From positions 1-25,556 of the forward strand of contig CAJTXL010000035.1 of the NCBI GenBank assembly GCA_910583525.1: DNA of 25,556 bases, given 5' to 3'. Position 1 is the first letter of the stretch. Every line of letters starts with the position of its first letter. Positions 24,582-25,556 of the stretch are shown here, one piece after another. Under the pieces are notes generated by a model. It saw nothing but the letters and a program-made list of their open reading frames with translations. It ran no database searches and had not been told where the DNA came from. The translations under genes were made by a program, and so were the position numbers. This DNA is from an uncultured Muribaculaceae bacterium. Lineage in GTDB: Bacteria > Bacteroidota > Bacteroidia > Bacteroidales > Muribaculaceae.

Positions 24582-25394
24582 TTACTGGGTGGGTTCGTTC
24601 TCTGATTTAAGGGCTGTCATGAGGCTGAATTTGTTCAGCTTCATTGTCTGCAGGTTGTCGAAGACGAGCTGGACAGTCGTGAACGGAGTGTCCTTGTCGG
24701 CTTTGATTGCTATGCCCTGGCCTTTACGCATGAGTGCCGTGTAAAGGTTTGAGAGCTGCGAGCGCTCTTCGGCAGACAGTCCTTCGGTCTGTTCGTTGTT
24801 GATGCGTTGCGCAACGTTGTAGATGGCTTTGAGCCAAACCTGGAAGTCGTTGAGGCGTCCGTCGCGGTTCTTGTTTCCGTCGATGGGTATGCCTACTTTC
24901 GGGTTTGTCATGTCGCCCATGAACTTGTCGCGCTCTGTAACGGACATCGACAGCACTTCGGGAAGTTCGGAGAATGGCACGCCTATCATGTTCGATGTGC
25001 GGAACTCGTTCTTCTGTGCTTCCGAAAGAGCGATGCGGTTGTTCTTGTGCTGTTCGTTGTAGATGGCAACCGCTTCGTCGAGCATCATTCCGCGGATTTT
25101 TTCGCTGGAAAGTGTCGAGTCGGCGTCGCCGGTAAACGAAATGAAGAGTTTACCTTCGGCCACGGAGGGGTCGTCGAGCTTGCCTGATTTATCGGCGGAA
25201 GACACGAGGACAGTCACCAGATTGTTCATCGGTACCTTTTCTTCAGATACTGAAGAGGGGGTATATACGATGGTCGGTTCCTTCTGAAGGAAGGTAGAAG
25301 TCAACATGAAGAAAGTAAGCAAAAGAACAGTCACGTCACTCATCGCGGTCATGTCGATGAGAGTACTTTTCTTTTTGATTTTTACTTTTCCCAT
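24582..25394 (-). CDS. exbD: ExbD/TolR family proton-channel subunit, first copy (long form)
   Basis: This is the partner of the second ExbD in the same operon. The 270-residue protein opens with KVKIKKKSTLIDMTAMSD and a membrane helix (about 20-37) in which D20 is the expected proton-carrying Asp. The periplasmic portion is again about twice the enterobacterial size, with an unusual middle segment (about 85-210) before the conserved end (GIAIKADKDTPFTTVQLVFDNL). It differs in sequence from its neighbour well beyond the membrane helix, so this is an old paralogue pair rather than a fresh duplication. It follows the exbB stop codon by 49 nt. Confidence 0.93.
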   Translation of the reverse strand: MGKVKIKKKSTLIDMTAMSDVTVLLLTFFMLTSTFLQKEPTIVYTPSSVSEEKVPMNNLVTVLVSSADKSGKLDDPSVAEGKLFISFTGDADSTLSSEKIRGMMLDEAVAIYNEQHKNNRIALSEAQKNEFRTSNMIGVPFSELPEVLSMSVTERDKFMGDMTNPKVGIPIDGNKNRDGRLNDFQVWLKAIYNVAQRINNEQTEGLSAEERSQLSNLYTALMRKGQGIAIKADKDTPFTTVQLVFDNLQTMKLNKFSLMTALKSENEPTQ

Positions 25395-25443
25395 ATTTAC
25401 CTATTTTTATTGTTGTGTGTTTTAAAACCGGGTAAACAGGGGA

Positions 25444-25556
25444 TTAGTGAGTAGCGGCAAATGTTTGCACGATAGAGAATCCGATTTCGTCGATAGCGTA
25501 GGTGAGGTTATCGATTTTGTTGGTGTAGTAGTTGTAGAAGATTACAGCGAAAGCAC
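25444..25556 (-). CDS. exbB: MotA/TolQ/ExbB proton channel protein, C-terminal end (truncated by window edge)
   Basis: Read on the minus strand with stop TAA at 25446-25444, the visible 37 codons give a tail that includes AVIFYNYYTNKIDNLTYAID and then EIGFSIVQTFAATH. This matches the last membrane helix and C-terminus of Bacteroidetes ExbB/TolQ proteins. Position directly upstream of two exbD genes and tonB supports the call. The rest of the gene, and the operon promoter, lie outside the window. Confidence 0.85.
   Translation of the reverse strand, partial: AFAVIFYNYYTNKIDNLTYAIDEIGFSIVQTFAATH

Noticed and set aside
1..25556. tRNA, rRNA, CRISPR, insertion sequence or prophage elements
   Set aside because: Genes are packed almost end to end with conserved products. 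The few spacers are at most about 150 nt, and I saw no cloverleaf, direct-repeat array, transposase or attachment duplication in them.

Overview
The window looks like a chromosomal segment of a gut-type Bacteroidales bacterium. It has a TonB/ExbB/ExbD set with two long ExbD proteins, a protein ending in a gliding-motility-associated C-terminal sorting domain (type IX secretion), promoters of the Bacteroidetes form TTTG-N20-TAnnTTTG, and AU-rich leaders without Shine-Dalgarno sequences. The sorting domain fits Muribaculaceae or Porphyromonadaceae relatives better than Bacteroides proper, but that is inference. I see no rRNA, tRNA, CRISPR array, insertion sequence or phage gene, and coding density is very high.

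Layout, left to right. (1) 123-5304, minus strand: a secreted CTD-bearing surface protein, a periplasmic lytic transglycosylase and uvrA, closely packed and probably driven by the promoter near 5331-5361. A long palindrome (5342-5381) overlaps that promoter. (2) 5408-6913, minus: a single-gene ATPase fused to a DUF4435/TOPRIM-like domain, resembling a compact fused AriA-AriB (PARIS) or OLD-type protein. This is the best candidate for a poorly described system. (3) 7060-12779, plus: a complete tripartite RND efflux operon (outer membrane factor, membrane fusion lipoprotein, inner membrane pump). Its 3' end overlaps a gene on the other strand by 65 bp. (4) 12715-18895, minus: a tight run panC, panD, ffh, folD, CapA-like, trmN6-like and a CPBP membrane protease, starting from a consensus promoter just upstream of panC. 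(5) 18975-22770, minus: AI-2E-type permease, mltG and a secreted GH31 glycosidase, also behind a consensus promoter. (6) 22921 to the right edge, minus: tonB, two exbD genes and the 3' end of exbB, closed by a strong intrinsic terminator at 22847-22891.

Functionally most of the window is housekeeping and envelope physiology: DNA repair, coenzyme A and folate precursors, membrane protein targeting, peptidoglycan cleavage, energy transduction to the outer membrane, and drug or metabolite efflux. The only gene with an accessory, possibly defensive look is the ATPase-DUF4435 fusion, and its housekeeping surroundings mean a defence role is not established.
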